A stretch of 10,032 nt of DNA, taken from positions 1 to 10,032 of the forward strand of contig DVLN01000128.1 of NCBI GenBank assembly GCA_018715465.1. Direction: 5' to 3'. The notes below the pieces were generated by a model. The model was not told the origin of the DNA, ran no database searches, and saw nothing but the letters and a program-made list of their open reading frames with translations. Both the position numbers and the translations under genes were made by a program. Positions 7,786 to 10,032 of this stretch are shown one piece after another; the first letter of the stretch is position 1; each line of letters starts with the position of its first letter. This DNA is from Candidatus Faecivivens stercorigallinarum. Its GTDB lineage: Bacteria; Bacillota; Clostridia; Oscillospirales; Ruminococcaceae.

Positions 7786-7800
7786 TGATAATCATTTGTC
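7786..7800. promoter_or_regulatory. Possible Fur-family operator half-site
   Basis: The + strand reads TGATAATCATTTGTC. Against the Bacillus-type 7-1-7 Fur box TGATAATnATTATCA, the first half is perfect and the second matches in 3 of 7 positions. It lies just downstream of the predicted transcription start of the C39-like gene, where a bound repressor could block transcription. It is AT-rich and only half conserved, so chance is a real possibility. Confidence 0.22.
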
Positions 7801-7812
7801 AGAATCCATTTT

Positions 7813-7841
7813 ATTATACACGATTTTGCAGCATTTGAACA
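7813..7841 (-). promoter_or_regulatory. Promoter of the C39-like gene
   Basis: On the minus strand there is a perfect TATAAT -10 box (7818 to 7813). Upstream, TGTTCA (7841 to 7836) at 17-nt spacing is a weak -35, and TTCAAA at 15 nt is an alternative. Transcription would start near 7806, giving a leader of about 50 nt. The promoter lies directly after the terminator of the upstream transporter operon, so the gene is likely its own transcription unit. Confidence 0.6.
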
Positions 7842-7854
7842 GGGGGGAAATAAC

Positions 7855-7882
7855 AAAAAAGGCGCGGGTTTTATCCCACGCC
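7855..7882 (-). terminator. Rho-independent terminator of the FecCD-type operon
   Basis: Read on the minus strand, GGCGTGGG (7882-7875), loop ATAAAA and CCCGCGCC (7868-7861) form an 8-base-pair GC-rich stem with one T-G wobble, followed by six T (7860-7855). The stem starts 10 nt after the ATPase stop codon. On the + strand the wobble becomes a C-A mismatch and there is no T-run on that side, so it is directional. Confidence 0.88.
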
Positions 7883-7892
7883 CAATTATATC

Positions 7893-8651
7893 TCACACCT
7901 GACTGAAATAGGTGTTCCGCGCCCCATCTTCCATCACAAAATGGGTTTTCAGCCGGAACAGCCGTTCGGTGACCCCTTCTGCTGCGCACCTCTCGGGACT
8001 GCCGCAGAAGATTACCTTTCCATCCTCCATCGCCACAATCTGGTCTGCGACGGTAAATGCCTGGGTCAGATCGTGTGTGACGACCAGCACCGTTTTTCCC
8101 GCTTCATGTGCCAGACGCGACAACATCTGCATAAAACCGTATTCATATCCCGGGTCCATATAGGTCGACGGCTCATCCAGCAGCAGCAGCGGTGTTGTCT
8201 GCGCCAGGATCATCGCCAGATAGACCTTCTGCCGTTCACCGCCGGAAAGACGGTCAACATACTTCTCCCACAATGGTTTTACTTCAGTTATTTCAGCCGC
8301 CCATTCAACCGCCTGACGGTCATTGTCCGAAAAACGCGCCCCAAACGGCAGGTAGGGATTTCTGCCATATCCGACCAGTTCCTCCACCGTAACATGAGGA
8401 GAAAGCAGCACCTGCGGCAGAATTGCCACCAGCCGCGCACGCTCCCGCCGGGTCATGCCGGCCAGCGGCAGTCCGCCTTCAGTGATCAGGCCGGTATATG
8501 GCACTGTCCCGCCGACACAGCCGACCAGCGTTGATTTGCCGCATCCGTTGCGGCCGATCATCGCAGTCAATGCACCTGGTTTCAGTGAAAAGCTGACGCC
8601 GTTCAGCACTGGTTTATTGCCGTACCGGACATGGATATCTTGAAAATTCAT
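7893..8651 (-). CDS. FecE/FhuC-type ABC transporter ATPase (iron-siderophore, heme or B12 class)
   Basis: This is the cytoplasmic ATPase of a FecCD-family importer, expected to work as a homodimer under the permease encoded just upstream. It has 252 residues, typical of the class. Motifs: Walker A GRNGCGKST (33-41), Q-loop Q80, the LVGYGRNPYLPFG segment that is a hallmark of this family, signature LSGGERQ (135-141), Walker B ending D159-E160, and switch histidine H193 (THD). The D-loop reads STYMD, a slight variant of the more usual T-T-F/Y-L-D. The start at 8651 was chosen because GGGAGG (8666-8661) lies 9 nt before it; the ATG at 8660 directly abuts that site with no spacing and would add only three residues. 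The gap from the permease stop is 21 nt. A terminator follows. Confidence 0.95.
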   Translation of the reverse strand: MNFQDIHVRYGNKPVLNGVSFSLKPGALTAMIGRNGCGKSTLVGCVGGTVPYTGLITEGGLPLAGMTRRERARLVAILPQVLLSPHVTVEELVGYGRNPYLPFGARFSDNDRQAVEWAAEITEVKPLWEKYVDRLSGGERQKVYLAMILAQTTPLLLLDEPSTYMDPGYEYGFMQMLSRLAHEAGKTVLVVTHDLTQAFTVADQIVAMEDGKVIFCGSPERCAAEGVTERLFRLKTHFVMEDGARNTYFSQV

Positions 8652-8660
8652 CCGCGCCAT

Positions 8661-8666
8661 CCTCCC
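8661..8666 (-). promoter_or_regulatory. Ribosome binding site deciding the FecE-type start
   Basis: GGGAGG on the minus strand abuts the ATG at 8660 with no spacer but stands 9 nt from the ATG at 8651. Normal spacing favours the second ATG, giving a protein starting MNFQDIHV. Confidence 0.7.
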
Positions 8667-8672
8667 ATCAAC

Positions 8673-9668
8673 TCAGCGTCCGCCCCGCTGCCGCAGCAGC
8701 AAAACAAAAAAGAATGGCGCGCCGATCATCGCCATCACAATTCCGACCGGCAGTTCAGACGGTGCAGCGATGATTCGCCCGACCAGATCGGCCAGCACAA
8801 CCAGTATCCCGCCGCAGAGGGCAGACGTAATCAGAACCGACCGGACACCAGTCGTGATCCTTCTGGCGATATGCGGGACAACCAGCCCGACAAACCCCAA
8901 CAGTCCTGCAAAACTGACGACCGCGGCTGCGCTTGCCGACGCCAGCAGCAGTGCCTCCAGCCGCAGCCGCCGGACATTGACCCCCAGCGACACCGCCATG
9001 CTGTCACCCAATGCCAACAGGCCCAGCTGCCGGGACAGCATCAACGATATAATCAATGACATCCCGATCAAAACAGCCGGCACCGCAAGTGCTTCGGTTT
9101 TGACCCCGGAAAGCCCGCCGATTGAAAAAGCATTATAGGACGACAACACATCGGTATCCAACAGGCTTAGCAGCGAAATCGCCGCGTTCAGAACCGCAGT
9201 AAATGCAATCCCGGCCAGAATAATCGAAGTCTTGTCCCGGCCGGTACGGGATGACGCCACTACAATCACCATTGTCGTCGCAAATGCTCCTACAAAAGCT
9301 GCAAACGGTAACAGCTGATAGGACAGCGGCAGAAAATACAAGATCATGATGACTGCAAAGCCCGCTCCGGCATTTACACCGATAATATTGGGCGCTGCGA
9401 GGTCATTTCCCGTCACCGTCTGAAGCAAAACACCCGACACCGACAGTCCAACACCCGCCAGCAATGCCCCCAGTGTCCGCGGAACACGGATCACATACAT
9501 AATCAACGTCTGGGTCTGATAGCCTTCCCGTCCCAGCAACGCGCAGACCGCTTCTTTCAGCCCCATCCCTGAGCTTCCATACCGCAGTGACAGCGCACAG
9601 GACAAAACCAACAGCCCGACAAGCAGCGGATACACCACTGCCATCCGCTTTTTTATCTGACTGCTCAT
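8673..9668 (-). CDS. FecCD-family ABC transporter permease
   Basis: This membrane subunit moves an iron-siderophore, heme or corrinoid complex across the membrane. It has 331 residues, typical of FecCD/BtuC proteins. Family signatures are clear: RVPRTLGALLAGVGLSVSG after the first helix, then a variant of the G-N-P-L-A motif reading TGNDLAAPNIIGVNAGAGF, and near the C-terminus GFVGLVVPHIARR, the region that contacts the ATPase. Hydrophobic segments fit about nine or ten helices, as in BtuC, and it likely acts as a homodimer. The start overlaps the receptor stop by 4 nt (ATGA), implying translational coupling. The ribosome site is weak (GAAGG abutting the ATG), which fits reinitiation. The ligand cannot be read from the permease. 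Confidence 0.95.
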   Translation of the reverse strand: MSSQIKKRMAVVYPLLVGLLVLSCALSLRYGSSGMGLKEAVCALLGREGYQTQTLIMYVIRVPRTLGALLAGVGLSVSGVLLQTVTGNDLAAPNIIGVNAGAGFAVIMILYFLPLSYQLLPFAAFVGAFATTMVIVVASSRTGRDKTSIILAGIAFTAVLNAAISLLSLLDTDVLSSYNAFSIGGLSGVKTEALAVPAVLIGMSLIISLMLSRQLGLLALGDSMAVSLGVNVRRLRLEALLLASASAAAVVSFAGLLGFVGLVVPHIARRITTGVRSVLITSALCGGILVVLADLVGRIIAAPSELPVGIVMAMIGAPFFFVLLLRQRGGR

Positions 9669-10032
9669 CCTTCGTTCTCATCAGGGATGGTTTCGACCAG
9701 GTCAATCAGATACTGATAGGCTTCATCCCAGCGGGCATTGGGCTTAAACTGGAACAGATCCTTCGGCAGAAAGGCATAGTTGCCCTCTGCAACCGCAGTC
9801 AGCTGACGGTATCCATCCTCAGCAAAGACGCTTTCCATATACTCCTTGGCTGCATCCTCATTTCCCATCGTTGAAATAAAGATATAATCAGGATCAGCAG
9901 TAATAATCTCTTCCAGAGACAATCCGTCCAGCAGAACCGGTGCATCATCCGCAATATTGTGCAGTCCCAGTTCCGCCAGCATCCCACAGACGAAATTATC
10001 TTCCGTACCTTTCGCCTTGGTGGACGAATACT
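9665..10032 (-). CDS. FecCD-system periplasmic-binding-type receptor (partial, 5' end outside window)
   Basis: This is the C-terminal part of the receptor for the downstream permease and ATPase. The frame stays open to the window edge (codons from 10030, reading YSSTKAKGTEDNFVCGML), so the ATG at 9980-9982 is internal and not the start. About 122 residues are visible. They fit the C-terminal lobe of Peripla_BP_2 (BtuF/FepB/FhuD-like) proteins: a segment ending in LGLHNIADD, then LSLEEIITADPDYIFIST with the conserved pattern of an Asp-Pro-Asp before a strand, and a closing helix (RWDEAYQYLIDLVETI). In Gram-positives such receptors are usually lipoproteins, but the N-terminus is not in view. 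The ligand is undetermined. The promoter and any Fur box of this operon lie beyond the window. Confidence 0.9.
   Translation of the reverse strand, partial: YSSTKAKGTEDNFVCGMLAELGLHNIADDAPVLLDGLSLEEIITADPDYIFISTMGNEDAAKEYMESVFAEDGYRQLTAVAEGNYAFLPKDLFQFKPNARWDEAYQYLIDLVETIPDENEG

Noticed and set aside
7757..7795. Upstream ATGs extending the C39-like protein
   Set aside because: They lack a ribosome site and would put polar residues before a normal signal peptide; GGAGGAG points to 7756.
7503..7838. Ser/Val-rich + strand frame antisense to the acidic linker
   Set aside because: The composition is just the complement of the Glu/Thr repeat tract, with no start signal.
9665..9982. Complete small protein starting at the ATG at 9982
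   Set aside because: The same frame continues open and receptor-like to the window edge, so this is the 3' part of a larger gene.

Overview
The window looks like chromosomal DNA of a Gram-positive, Clostridia-type Firmicute. A gut Oscillospirales or Lachnospirales member is plausible, but this is inference. The evidence is a lipoprotein solute receptor with a Thr/Ser/Glu-rich linker, purine-rich GGAGG ribosome sites, choline-binding-type cell-wall repeats, rho-independent hairpins with short T-runs, and moderate GC. No mobile element, CRISPR array, tRNA or rRNA was seen.

Region 1 (about 1-6320, + strand) is a complete five-gene ABC importer of the Opp/Dpp (family 5) class: lipoprotein receptor, two permeases and two ATPases. 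A strong hairpin lies between the receptor gene and the first permease gene. The other four genes are tightly packed (13 nt, 12 nt, then an 8-nt overlap). Three features stand out: a permease with an extracellular insert of about 150 residues, a first ATPase with a four-cysteine C-terminal domain, and a second ATPase lacking that domain. The substrate may be peptides or oligosaccharides; the sequence does not settle it. A two-way hairpin closes the operon against the converging gene.

Region 2 (6341-7818, - strand) is a single gene for a secreted protein with a signal peptide, an acidic Glu/Thr linker, about seven cell-wall-binding repeats, and a C-terminal C39-like (YvpB-like) cysteine peptidase domain with plausible Cys/His/Asp residues. 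It has its own promoter with a perfect TATAAT box, and a weak Fur-type operator candidate lies in its leader.

Region 3 (7855-10032, - strand) is the 3' part of a FecCD-type importer for an iron-siderophore, heme or corrinoid. It contains the receptor (5' end outside the window), the permease and the ATPase, and ends in a good terminator. No gene-free stretch exceeds 300 bases. No clearly new system is visible. The least characterised component is the wall-anchored C39-like protein between the two uptake systems.
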